Origin: Brugia malayi
Taxonomy: Eukaryota; Nematoda; Chromadorea; Rhabditida; Onchocercidae
DNA length: 64,000 nt
NCBI RefSeq assembly: GCF_000002995.4
Contig: NW_025062478.1
Location: 12,272,001-12,336,000 of the forward strand
Direction of reading: 5' to 3'
Shown: one piece after another, positions 53,201-63,849 of the stretch
Layout of the letters: each line of letters starts with the position of its first letter
Position numbering within the stretch: position 1 is the stretch's first letter
The notes under the pieces: generated by a model
The model's database searches: none
Told to the model about the DNA's origin: nothing
Seen by the model: the letters and a program-made list of their open reading frames with translations, nothing else
Program-made: the position numbers and the translations under genes

Positions 53201-55509
53201 TATTTTATATGTTTTCCTCGTTTTCTATTCTTTTTAATGCGATTCGATTTCAGTTTCTTTATAAATAGTTAATTTCTTCATACTTTTGTTCCAGCAATGA
53301 GGATACAAAATCGACTCTGTTAAATGTTGTGGACAGCGATGATTTAGCATTCGCTGAGCCAGCAGCACGTCGTGATACAAGTGCTAAAAAGGATCGCTGC
53401 ACATTTTGTTGCAAAGTTGGCGGACTTTCAAATTATTTTAAAAAATTAAATTAAATCAAGCTGATTAATAAAATGGAAATAGAATTGCTTTCAATTCAAA
53501 AAATAAGACTTGTTTCATACGCATTGTGCTCTAAGTTTGTACCTTCTAGTCTGTAGATCTTATTTATAACTACAAAGCATTTTTAACACCTTTACCTTCA
53601 TTTATCAAAAGAAAGTTGAGGTTGATATGAGATTCATACACTTATTTTATTTCACTGTTCTTTTGTGGGATGTTAATTTCTTATTCCACTTTTTTTTTTT
53701 GTTAAGCTTTATTCATTAATGTTTTATTTTCAAGGTTTTCACGAATCGTTCCAATCTGATTGTCCATTTGCGAAGTCATACTGGAGAAAAGCCATACAAA
53801 TGTCGTCTGTGTTCGTATGCTTGCGCACAAAGTAGTAAATTAACTCGGCATATGCGAACTCATGGCCAACAAGGAAAGGTTTGTAATTACTTATTAATTT
53901 CGACACCAAATTGAGAATAATCTGTGCGAATTCATGATCTGTTTGTTATTATTTAGCTATTGAAAAACTGCGTCGTATCTTGTATGGGATAATAGTGATT
54001 TTTAAACAATAAACATTCGAAAGATTTTCTTGATTTCAAATAATAAAATGATCTGAAATTTGCAAGGGGAAAAATATTAGTTGCTTTTATGATTTTTTAT
54101 TAGGAAAAGAAATTTTACAGTTGCGAAATGTTTTTTTTTTTTCTTTTTTTTTTCTGCAGGAAACTTATCATTGCAACATTTGTCAAATGCCATTTTCGGT
54201 ACATTCAACACTCGAGAAACATATGCGGAAATGTGTTGTTGCAAATAATCATAATCGTGAAAATAATCGACAATTTTCTCCCACTGAAGCAACAAGCAGT
54301 TTGTTTTGTTTATTTGTGACGGAAGCACTTCTAGTTTCCTCTTTGTATTTTTTCGTTTCATTCCAACGTCTATGGGTCATCTCTTTTGATATTGATCATA
54401 GGAGAGTTTATTTTAATATTATTAACTTACATTCATACTTTCAAAAAGCACTATGATTATCACAGAATTCAGCACTGAAATCACTGCACTTGTATTGTTT
54501 GAGTTGTTGCTCATTTTATCAGTAATAAAATTTGCAGCAATAGACAGTCCGAACAAAGTAATGACTGCAGCAGCATCAACACTTGCTGATGCAACATCAC
54601 TCCTTGCATTTTCCAGTGTGTCTTTAAATGGTTCGCAGTTACCAACAAATATCACTCAGAGCAATAAAATCGTCCTTAACTGGTTACAGGTATGACTACT
54701 GTGTATATTATAATGTCAGGAAAAAAAAATTTTTTTTTTTTTTGAATTTTGTGATGCAGAGAGGTCCCTATAATAGTACTACTTGTTTGTTTTATTTTTT
54801 CTTCGTTGTTTTTTTAACCTTTATTATTTTAGGCAATGAATGTTAATCGAAATCCAACTTCAGCACCAACAAGTGGTGCTGGTATTGGTCCTGGTGATGG
54901 ACATCGTATTAGTAATAATGGCGCAGTGCTTCCTACAGGGAAGGAAGACAACAGGGGTATAGGTGGTGCTGCTGAAGGTGGTGAGGATGAAGAAATGATA
55001 GTTGAAGAATGTGAATCATTTTCTGATATGCAAAAAACTCTTCTGAAACAGGTATTGGGAAATCGTCTTTTTTTTTTCTTTTTTACATAAACTAACAACG
55101 CTCAACTATGTATAGTAATCGCAGCTATATATTTTATTCTCATTTTTAAAATTTTTAAGTTGCATTAAATAAGGAACGGTTTTCTGTGATATAAATTAAA
55201 TGGATTATCTTTAATATTTTTAAAGCTGTGAGTTTCACAAGGCTTATAACATGAAACTTACTGATGCTGTTTAATATATGGTTCATTAGGCGGTGTAATA
55301 TGCCCCTTAACATACAGATGATTTAATAAATTACAAACTAAAGGATTCGATACAAAAATAACGGATCTAGAAAAGTTCAAGTAAACTTAAAAAAAGATAC
55401 TACATTATGTGTGAGCATCATTTTCCTCTTGTCTATGTACTGATTATGATTTGCAAGAAACGATATAATTTTTTATTCTTTTCAGGAGACTGCCGCATTG
55501 TCATCATGA
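44258..55509 (+). CDS. bcl-11: BCL11-family C2H2 zinc-finger transcription factor
   Basis: Nuclear DNA-binding regulator orthologous to vertebrate BCL11A/B. Exons: 44258-44445, 44874-45190, 45466-45701, 45928-46056, 46251-46386, 50643-50773, 51121-51292, 51436-51501, 51744-51834, 51939-52155, 52370-52539, 52695-52940, 53295-53415, 53735-53878, 54160-54298, 54538-54689, 54833-55051, 55486-55509 (TGA). The total is 2898 nt, exactly 966 codons. Features in order: an AT-hook-like KRGRKP at exon 2; the N-terminal CCHC finger ([13 protein letters not shown]...EHKISRC, about 229-251), which in BCL11A serves self-association; finger 1 ([19 protein letters not shown] then HGLRI, about 350-375); an [14 protein letters not shown] segment matching the BCL11 FSRRLRELAG motif; an 18-Gln run (about 539-556); and three C-terminal fingers (about 734-815) with [22 protein letters not shown] and MPFSV.STLEKHM, which correspond to BCL11A fingers 4-6. 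The central pair 2-3 was not found. The last finger ends HMRKC instead of H-x4-H. An acidic tail ends the protein. A second possible copy of the finger-4 cysteine exon is at 53050. Family call is firm; the N-terminal start is moderately sure. Confidence 0.88.
47163..47201 (+). repeat. (GA)n microsatellite in a bcl-11 intron
   Basis: About 19 GA units. Confidence 0.95.
48951..49017 (+). repeat. Local direct duplication (32-bp copies, period 35) in a bcl-11 intron
   Basis: TAAAACTACTGATTAATTAA begins both copies, at 48951 and 48986. The copies differ at about three positions near their 3' ends. Confidence 0.85.
52087..52140 (+). repeat. Coding (CAA/CAG)18 polyglutamine tract in bcl-11
   Basis: Eighteen Gln codons, mostly CAA with two CAG, lie between AAVAL and HPSLQ in exon 51939-52155. 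The frame is fixed by the exons on both sides. Confidence 0.9.
53050..53088 (+). other. Second copy of the bcl-11 finger-4 cysteine exon end (candidate alternative exon or relic)
   Basis: About 60 bases (53055-53117) closely match 53382-53440, the end of the real exon plus its donor and first intron bases. Bounded by TAATAG at 53049 and the donor AAA|GTTGGC at 53088, it reads [13 protein letters not shown], against [10 protein letters not shown] in the main exon. It is phase 0 at both ends and so could follow the strong alternative donor TTT|GTAAGT at 52944 and join the finger exon at 53735. The second Cys is displaced by one residue (C-x3-C instead of C-x2-C). The acceptor lacks a good polypyrimidine stretch, so it may be a decaying duplicate. 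Confidence 0.4.
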
Positions 55510-55538
55510 TATCACTTACTATTTTGCATTCATGAAGA

Positions 55539-55560
55539 AATAAACAATCAATTAAATAAA
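55539..55560 (+). terminator. Polyadenylation signals of bcl-11 (two AATAAA)
   Basis: AATAAA at 55539-55544 and again at 55555-55560, 30 and 46 bases after the stop codon. Standard eukaryotic poly(A) hexamers at a plausible distance. Confidence 0.55.
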
Positions 55561-58343
55561 CAATCTCTCTTTTTTGGCTTCCCAGACGAACAGTAATAAT
55601 CTTCTCAACTGCTTACTATCTGCAAAACTGTTCCACTCACAGTACTTTCAGTGCTGCCTCTTCATCTTTAGTACAATTTATTCAATATATACATATATAC
55701 ACAATTTATTTGCATATACATATATGTAAATACATAAATAAAGAAATATGTATTCCTAATTTTAGCTACGAATGAGCTACAAGTAAATTCAATTAATTGA
55801 AATGCATGTATGGCATTCAGTTGTTTGCTTATGTATAGTTAATCATAATATTCAAATACAGATATTTTTTGTATACAATTGAAGTAATTAATTTCGTTAA
55901 TATAGTTATACTACTACTGTTAGCTTATTCGCGGTTTAAATCTATTTTTTTTTTTTTTTTTTATAAAGATATATATGGCCTTACATCGGTTACGTACAGT
56001 CATTTATACATAGAATTTTTTTTTAGTGAGTGTCATTTCTGTAATATTTCTACAATTGTTTCCTTTTTTTATTCTTTCTGTTTTTTTTTTTTTTTTTTGT
56101 TTTAAACATTTGGTGAAAATTATCCGGTTAGTTTTCGTTTCAAGAAAGAATTTTTCGGTTTTTTTTTTCTGATTTTGTGTATCGCTTGAATATGGTATAC
56201 TTTCGATGTTTCATCATGCATATAATATTTTTCTTCTATATTTGTTGCTCCCTCGAAGTTATTTAATTGAAATTTTACCCGTGCTATATTTGTTTCTCGT
56301 AAAAGAATCATTTAATACATTCTGTGCTATTTGCCGGAGATTGTTTAAAAAATCTTTTGTGTTCCGAAGCTTGCATTAGCTGGAATTTTTTTAATGCTTC
56401 TTTGTCCTTTTTTTTTTTTTTTTTTTTTTTATCTGCAAGAAGATACTTCCTTAAAGTGATATATTTTTGCTGCCTCATGTATAGTAGAGCTCTGTGTATG
56501 TTTTCTTTTGCTTCTCTTGGTTAACCGGTGAAAATATTTTTTTAATTCTTTCTGTTCTTTCCTGTTTTATTCATATATGGAAAATGTGAAGTTGGATGCA
56601 GATTTTTTGTCAACTCAGGGAAAATTTGTAGTATACCTTTAAATTTTTTTATCATTTTTTGGATTCGATGAATTTTTTGATGATACACAAGAATCACCTC
56701 TTCAAAAATTCTTAGCACTCGAAAATTTCTGAAGCTAAGTTAAACCAGATTCCGAAAAAATCTCACTTATTTCTCAGACTGATATAGAGGTCTGAAAATG
56801 TAACCTCATTATCTATATAAGCATGTATTTAAAGCCCAGTTTGTTTTTGAATTTTAGAAGAATACAATTTGATAAAATCATCAATGGTGAAAAAATTGAA
56901 ATTCTAGGCTCTAACCTGGTTTATCTTACGCCTCCAATTAAATATAAGTAATCTTGCCAACATTTTAGTACATTTCTAGTTGGCAGAACTTGAAGAAAGG
57001 ATCCTTTTTGTTGTTTGATTAGATTCGCTAGTTTTTTCTTTCCTTCTCTTTTTGTATATTTTAGCCTTACATCATGTTTATCTGCTTTTCACAGATCTTT
57101 TTCAATTCGTACAGTTACACATTTTATCTGAAAAAATGATGCATAATTAGTTTTATGAATTGAAATATGCTATTAAATGAAGCAAAGAGTCTTTCATTTA
57201 TACTCTAGGATTTAAGTGGATTTTTGGCTTTTAATTTTTGCTTTGACTTTTTTCTAAATCAATCATTTAGATAGTGTCTTTAACATGTGCTTCCGTTACG
57301 CTATCATTTTAATATTAACAGTAGATTATTTGTAGTAATTTGAAAATATCAGAGTTAAGTAAGAATGAGAACAAGTAGTAGAAATCTGTTGATGAATAGA
57401 TCTGTCATCTTTTTCTGTTTTCTTTTTTTTTATTATTATTTTTTTTTTTTTTTTTTTCAATGTGTTTGATTTTGTGGTCTTGGAAAAAAAAAAATCAGGC
57501 AGCCTTTTTCGATTTCAAAATATTTTTTCTTTCTTTTTTTTTTACTTGTTTTGTGTTTAGCATTACGATTAGCGCTATGTCTCTCTTCTTTTCTCTCTCT
57601 CTCTCTCTCTCCTTCTTTGTGTGTATGTGTGTGTTTATCTCTGTGTATTATAAAAAAAAAAATGATTTTATATAATTTGAAATGATTATGTGTTTCAAAA
57701 ATCCCGGTGATGTGTACAGCATTCTTCATGGTATTCCTGTTTGTCAGTTTAGGATGCTTCAGAAAACATAAAGTGTGACACTTATATGTCCTTAAAACAA
57801 TTTGCTGCTTAAAAAGATTTTTGAATCATTCATTTTCAAATGATTGATGTTCAGTGGTATATCACATCTTACATCTATTTACATCTTCATTTCTTATTTT
57901 TTTTTTTTTTTTTTTTTTTTTAGCTCTAGGGAATATCATTTAGAATAATTGATTCATACATTTTTCTGACTGTAATAAAGATAAAGTTTGCAGATGTTAT
58001 AAGAGAAGAAAATTCTAGTTCAAATTATGTCATAACATTGAAGGAAAATTTGTTTAAACGAAGAGAAGTGAAGAAATTCGTTCAGAAGATGAGTAAAATT
58101 TCTCAGTAAATCTTTTTAACATTAATATCTAACTTTGTAAGTGATATTAAAAAAAATTCATTAACCTATGTGAGAACAAATGTTATCTACAACTGTATGT
58201 TTCAATAAACAAAATAAACCTTGGGATGAACAATTGAAGAAATGCTTGCTGGATCCGATTAAAAATGATGTGAGAGAAGTTTTCTCTTCCAAATACTTCA
58301 ACGAAAAAAAAAAAAAAAAAAAAAAAAAACTCCTTAACATACA

Positions 58344-58423
58344 TATCGAACTATTAAATGATAGCTAATATGTATATCAAGAAAAGGAAAAAGTGTATAT
58401 CGAACTATAAAATGATGGCTAAT
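58344..58423 (+). repeat. Local direct duplication of 26 bp
   Basis: TATCGAACTATTAAATGATA begins the copy at 58344-58369, and a copy with two mismatches lies at 58398-58423, separated by 28 bases. Confidence 0.8.
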
Positions 58424-59949
58424 CTTCCTGGTTTATCTATCCTATTTATTTTCAGGAACTCACTTCCAGGGAGAAATTTGAAACTTGCAATATTGTCAGC
58501 ATAAGAAAAAAAAAAAAAAAATATTCTATAATTATTAGGTTCTGCTTACATGTATTTCAGCAGGAGTTATAATTAAGCTAGTTTTAGACATTTTTTTTTT
58601 TGGTATAAATATATTTTATTTCAATAATCAATCTGAGACAAATGCGCGCGCGCACAATATAAGTTGTCTGTGATATAATTTACTTGAGCATTTCAATTTG
58701 ATTAGTGATAACTGTATTGTTATGAGAAAATCGTCAACAGCAATTTGAAAAAGGTGGAAAAAAGATATCTGTTTTTGGAAAGACATATCTTCATTTCAAT
58801 AAGAAAAGTTTTTGTTAGAATTAAAGTAAGGCGAAATTAGACGAAGTAAATTATGTTGAAAGATTGTTAACTAATTTCTAGAAACTAATAGTTTTTTGAA
58901 ATATATCTGATATGAATACTTACCGGAAATCCAGGATTGATGCCTTATTGCTGCCATATCTTTATTTTTTTCCTCACTGAAATATCATCGAAATTATGTG
59001 AAAAAAAAAAAAAAAAAAAAGGAAAAAAATGAATAGGAAGGAAGGTCAGAAGTCAAATCTTTTGAGGATTTTATTGTTTCTTTTTTTTTTTTTTTTCGAA
59101 ATGATATATGATAAAAGAGATATGGTGATTAAAAGATATGTGATATGGTTGATAATTTATCTATTAGATTTTCAGTTAAATATATTTCTAACATTTTTTT
59201 TTTTTTTTTTTTACTTGACTTAATAATTTAGTTCTTTTTTTTTTTTGGATGAGACGCTGAATTAGCATTAAGTAATGAGGGAAATAAATATTGCATAATA
59301 AAAATATCTCTTGAATAAAAACATTTTTCAGTGATAACGCATAGCTCTATGATTACAATCAATGTTACGGCGCTTCATTTACTTCAAGAACTTCAAAAAA
59401 AAAGAAAATTTAATTCAGAAAATTTATGATCTTTCTTTGCACCAATAATAATTGACAATAAAACTTGCTCCATTTTCAGAAATACTTCGCAAGACAAATT
59501 ATATTTTTTGGAAAAGAGTTTGAATTTTATTCCTGGAGCTGTCAATTACATGAATCAATCTATCTAATTAGTAATCTGTTACTTAAGTTTTGAACTTAAA
59601 CAGTTTAAGCAAATATAATGACATGGCAATGCTTCCGTTATTTTAATTAAATGTAATCAAAGTTTGCTTTCACTAAGAAATGCAATCAATGAGTTGATTC
59701 TGGTACAGCAATATTTTCATATTACTCCAGTCAGAGTAACTTATCCAAATGAGTCGCCAATCCGGATGGCACATTGCCAGAATTAATTGCAAGATGTTCG
59801 AATGAGTTAGCTCGGTGGTCGTCTCGAGTTCCTCATGGGATGGTTTTTTGCCTTAAGTTGTCGAGAGTTTAGTTCATCCGAAATGATGAGATCAAGTGAT
59901 ATGTTGCGTATATATACTTTATTTTAGTGTGTTACTTGTGTTTTTCAAG

Positions 59950-59969
59950 AAGTGTTTGCTGAAAAAAGG
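59950..59969 (+). promoter_or_regulatory. Short 5' UTR of skp-1 after a likely trans-splice acceptor
   Basis: TTTTTCAAG at 59941-59949 is a good acceptor only 20 bases before the ATG at 59970, and no upstream ATG lies between. The arrangement is typical of nematode spliced-leader addition. The leader itself is not encoded here. Confidence 0.45.
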
Positions 59970-62900
59970 ATGTCAGTAAAGCTCGCTGAGTATGTTTTTC
60001 TTTTTTTATGTGTCTTTTCAAAATATTTTTGGAACATACACTTTTTATTATTTCCCAGAAATGTCTATAAACAGTAGTTAAACCGGAGGATTAAAGACCA
60101 AAAGAAAGTTGGGGTTTTTATAATCTTTATGTCATTTATGACTAACTAATTGTAATTAAATAAGTCTCAGAAACTAATTGGTGAATGCTTAGTGTTTCAA
60201 ATTTCACTGATTCTATTGTGCATTGCAGCATACTCCCACCTCCTTCTTCAACATCAGATGAATGGTCGTCTGTTCGTCGGGACCCATGGTTTCAAGGCCG
60301 AGAAGTTAGTTCCTCAATTTTGGACGCGAAATAATCAAAAATTTTTTTGGACGCGAAATAATCAAAAATCATTCTTATTTGTCAAGTTTATTTCACCGAA
60401 CAACTATCATAATATAAGCACAAAGAAAATAGCAGCCAAAAATTTTGCTCATATTCAATGAACAATGCATAAAATAAATATAGCTGCTGTTTTAGGATGC
60501 TTTGAAAGGCGATAATATTGGAGCTGTGGTAATGAAAGAGCCACCACCATACGGCAAAAGAAATGGCTGGATACCGAGAAATATAGAAGTAACTAACCAT
60601 TTTTATTATAGTTAATTGCAGTGCCAATTCGATAAATTTTCATCAGCTTTTTCAATCAGTAAGGTTTTTTTCTGCAGGATTTCGGTGATGGTGGAGCGTT
60701 TCCCGAGATACCTGTGGCGCAATTCCCTTTAGGTGGTTTTATTTTGTTTTATTTTAGCAGAAGGTTCTTGTGCCCTTATCTTTCCCAGATCCCTTATGCC
60801 AGAATTTTTTTTTTCTTCCTTTTTTCGCGTGATTCTTTTGCAGGACTGGTAACATTAGTGCAGGTAATTTATTCGAGACAAGCTGATATGAAGCCAAAAA
60901 TGTTAGAAAGTCTATTTAGGCATGGGAATGGATTTGCGCAAGAAGGCTAGCAGCGATAAAACGACTGCACTTCAGTGTGATGCTGACGGAAAGCTGAGGC
61001 ATGACGCAATTGCTAGGATTGGACATTCGAAGGATAAAGTAGGTTTTAAAGTAGTGTCTAAAGTAGTAATTTTTTCCGTGAGGCATCACATCAGTTACAC
61101 TACTATTGATTATCGTCCATTGCAGGAGCATTTATAAAAAATTATTTCTAGTTGAAATTAACTGGAGTGCAGAAGTACTTGTTTTTGCCCTCATTAGCGA
61201 CCTTATCAGCACAGTTTTCCATAAATTACAGTTGTAGATAATTTATACAAGACTGGCTGATATGAAACCGAAAATGTTGGAAGAAGAAGATGAATCATTC
61301 CAAAAACCGGATGAGGAAACAATTGCACAACAAACCGAAGCTACTCGTTTGGCGTTGGAAAAGATTACTTCTACGAAGGCATGGTTTTATAAATGTGTTC
61401 ATAAATAGAATTTCTAGATTTTTGAATGTATATCTATATAATGCAATTTTCTTCAGGTCGCAAGTGCTTTACCTGTTCGTCACGCACAGAAACCGAATCC
61501 AGTGCAATATATACGCTATACACCAAGTCAGCAAGGTGGTGGGCATAACAGTGGCGCTCAGCAGCGAATTATTCGTATGGTCGAAGTACAACAAGATCCG
61601 ATGGAGCCCCCCAAATTTAAGTATGTCATTTTTTTAGTAATATTTTCATTTTTTAACATTTTCTTTATTAATAAAGGCTGTATATCATAAATATCAGAAG
61701 CGACAAATAAGTGAGATCACAGAAACTCTGACGTGAATTAATTAGTGGGATAATTGATCGTTATTGCTCTTCATCATTAGTAAGTATACATTCACTTCGT
61801 TTCAGGATCAATCAGAAAATACCACGTGCTCCTCCATCTCCTCCAGCTCCCGTCATGCATTCGCCACCTCGCAAGGTTTTCTGTATTTTCTCTTCTTAGT
61901 TCTACATTAGTTCATAAGTCCACAATGGTTTAATTTAATTTCACTGATAATTTTCTTATAATATTAATGTTCTTAAGTATGAAATATTTGTATACTTTCC
62001 CAGACAACCGTGAAAGAACAAGCTGACTGGAAGATTCCTCCATGCATATCGAATTGGAAGAATCCAAAAGGTACTTCTTACTTTTATCAAGGGAGATATG
62101 GGATGAATGTTGTCTTCTACATTTACTTTGTCCAAGCCTTTTAATTTTTTTATCAACTGACTATGATTTGAAAATGATGAAGGCAATTAAACTAGTGTGT
62201 TTTTACGTTACTTTCCATGAATGGGTTTACATTTATGTCATCTCTTCCTTAATTACTTTATCTTAGGGTCTTTTCAGGATTCACCATTGCACTGGATAAA
62301 CGATTGGCTGCTGATGGAAGAGGCTTACAGCAGGTTTTGACATTTACAAACGTTTTTAACACTTTTTATTTAAACAAGATGACCGTGAAACTAGTTCTTA
62401 ATCATTATTTGAAGAAAAAAAAAAAAAACATGGAGATCTTTTTTAAAGGTTCATATCAATGAAAATTTTGCCAAGTTAGCGGAATCATTATATTTGGCTG
62501 ATCGCACAGCTCGTGAAGCTGTTGAAACGCGTGCGCAGATGGAGCGTCGTGTCGCCCAAAACAAGAAAGCTGAGCAGGAGGAAAAGATGAGGGCTATGGC
62601 TGCGAAAGCTAGGTTTGTTTTACTTTGAAACCATGATTATTAATAGAGAAATTGCTGCTCGAAATACCTACCTTTATGAAAATGCAACTTGCATTAAACT
62701 TTCTAGGTGTATTATTTGATTTCTGAAATAGTTCGATTAACAGAAATAATGCAACACACTTTAATATGTTTAGATGGACTGTGCACCATTCATTTATTGA
62801 TAACCCATGTTATAGGCAAGAACGTACTGTGCTGAAGAAGGTACATGAAGATGATTCAGTAAATCAAGAAGCTCGTGAACGTGATCAAATCAGGTAGATT

Positions 62901-63849
62901 AAATGCTTTTATTGTTCTCTTGTTTACATGTTTTTTTTTTTTTTATCTTTGACGTCTTGGTTTTCAGTGTATCTGAAAATCACAGTTTTTTTTTTTTTTT
63001 ATGAGTGACTAGAACGAAATTTTAGGGAACGAAATTTGTTTAAAGAAAAAAAAATGGCACAAAATTCTGTATTGTCAAATAGAACTGTTTTTGGGGACGA
63101 AAATAACCTAAAGTGAAAAGTAGCGTATGAAACAGTTATAATTGTGATTTAGGGTTTGTCTAATTTTCCTGATTTTTTGCAGACGTGATCGCTTGGATGA
63201 GCATCGTCGTGAAAGAAATATTGCACGAAACAATCCAGATAAGTTGGATAGGTTTAAGAAAGGTCGTGAACGGGATATCAGCGAGAAAATTGCACTTGGT
63301 TTGCCTGATGCTCGAGCAAGACATCACGAAACACAGTTTGACCAGCGACTATTTGATCAGTCTAAGGTTCTTTATTATTGAAGATGTTTTGAAAATTGAT
63401 TCTTATCGTTCCTTATTTTGAATCTTTTGTTTTTGTTTTTTTTTTTTTTTTTTAAGTCATATAGAATGCAAAAAAAGTTTTATATCATTTGTGGCATCTT
63501 TTAGGGATTGGATAGTGGTGGTATTGATGATGAAACATATAGCGCGTATGATAAACCGTGGCGTGCTCAGGATAATATTCAGCAACATATTTATCGGCCA
63601 AGTAAGCTAGAGGATTTGATTCTCTTATATTTACTTTTTGTTATTTATTATTCAATGGCAGATTTAGCTAAAAAACATAAAAAGTCTGATGTTTGTGGAA
63701 TCTTAGAGATGTTATTTGCAGGCAAAAATCTTGATAAAGATCTTTACGGTGATGATTTGGATCGTATAATTAGTACTAATCGATTTGTTCCTGATAAAGG
63801 ATTTGGCGGTGCTGAACCTGGAGCAGCACGTAATGCTGGACCTGTTGAG
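59970..63849 (+). CDS. skp-1: SNW1/SKIP homologue, spliceosome-associated coregulator (3' end outside window)
   Basis: SKIP is a core factor of the activated spliceosome (human SNW1, yeast Prp45) and a coregulator of nuclear-receptor and Notch transcription. Exons: 59970-59989, 60229-60304, 60496-60588, 60678-60732, 60920-61038, 61238-61378, 61457-61620, 61806-61875, 62004-62070, 62278-62333, 62449-62612, 62816-62893, 63183-63366, 63505-63601, 63722-63849. This gives 504 codons in phase; human SNW1 has 536. The SNW domain is complete and near-identical in blocks: PPPYGKRNGWIPR, DFGDGGAFPEI, QYIRYTPSQQG, IPRAPPSPPAPVMHSP, WKIPPCISNWKN, LDKRLAADGRGLQ, VHINENFAKLAE. The SNWKN signature names the family. 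It is followed by a charged helical region (about 330-430), YDQRLF-like FDQRLFDQSK, IYRPSKNLDKDLYGDDL and NRFVPDKGF. The donor GTTTGA at 63850 implies the final exon (the human counterpart encodes EEDPFGLDKF) is beyond position 64000. The intron after 61378 starts with GC rather than GT. A copy of the exon 6 start sits in intron 4. The start ATG gives MSVKLADILPPP, comparable to the FLPAP of human SNW1. Confidence 0.95.
60319..60371 (+). repeat. Direct duplication (period 27) in skp-1 intron 2
   Basis: TTGGACGCGAAATAATCAAA occurs twice, starting at about 60320 and 60347, just after the exon 2 donor. Confidence 0.85.
60864..60908 (+). pseudogene. Misplaced copy of the start of skp-1 exon 6
   Basis: This 45-base stretch matches 61238-61282 at about 37 of 45 positions and keeps the AG acceptor just upstream (GTGCAG against TTGTAG). 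It reads VIYSRQADMKPKMLE; the functional exon reads IIYTRLADMKPKMLE; human SNW1 reads VIYSKYTDLVPKEV here. It lies before exon 5, so it is in the wrong order, and its phase-0 acceptor cannot follow the phase-1 exon 4. Most likely a non-functional exon fragment left by local duplication. Confidence 0.65.
61379..61456 (+). other. Probable GC-AG intron in skp-1
   Basis: The SNW1 alignment requires LEKITSTK to be followed directly by VASALPVRH. The exon therefore ends ACG AAG at 61378 and the intron begins GCATGG and ends TTCTTCAG at 61456. A GT donor 4 bases later would break the reading frame. GC-AG introns are a known minor class. Confidence 0.75.

Larger units (their letters stand above)
55510..59949. 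other. bcl-11 3' UTR and AT-rich intergenic DNA before skp-1
   Basis: Two AATAAA hexamers, at 55539-55544 and 55555-55560, follow the bcl-11 stop within 50 bases, suggesting an early polyadenylation site. The rest is AT-rich with T runs and CT (57592-57612), an A run (58304-58329) and a short local duplication (58344-58423). Two unconnected frames near 57960-58109 and 58180-58300 look somewhat protein-like but have no family match. A more complex patch lies at 59740-59900, just upstream of skp-1. Confidence 0.5.

Noticed and set aside
54160..54456. Extended open frame after the last zinc finger (to about 54456)
   Set aside because: The sequence after 54298 turns hydrophobic and T-rich. A donor at 54298 joins in phase to 54538, which continues as plausible coding sequence.
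60914..60950. Reading from the duplicated skp-1 fragment straight into exon 5
   Set aside because: It is out of frame with the conserved exon 5 sequence and ends in a stop at 60950.
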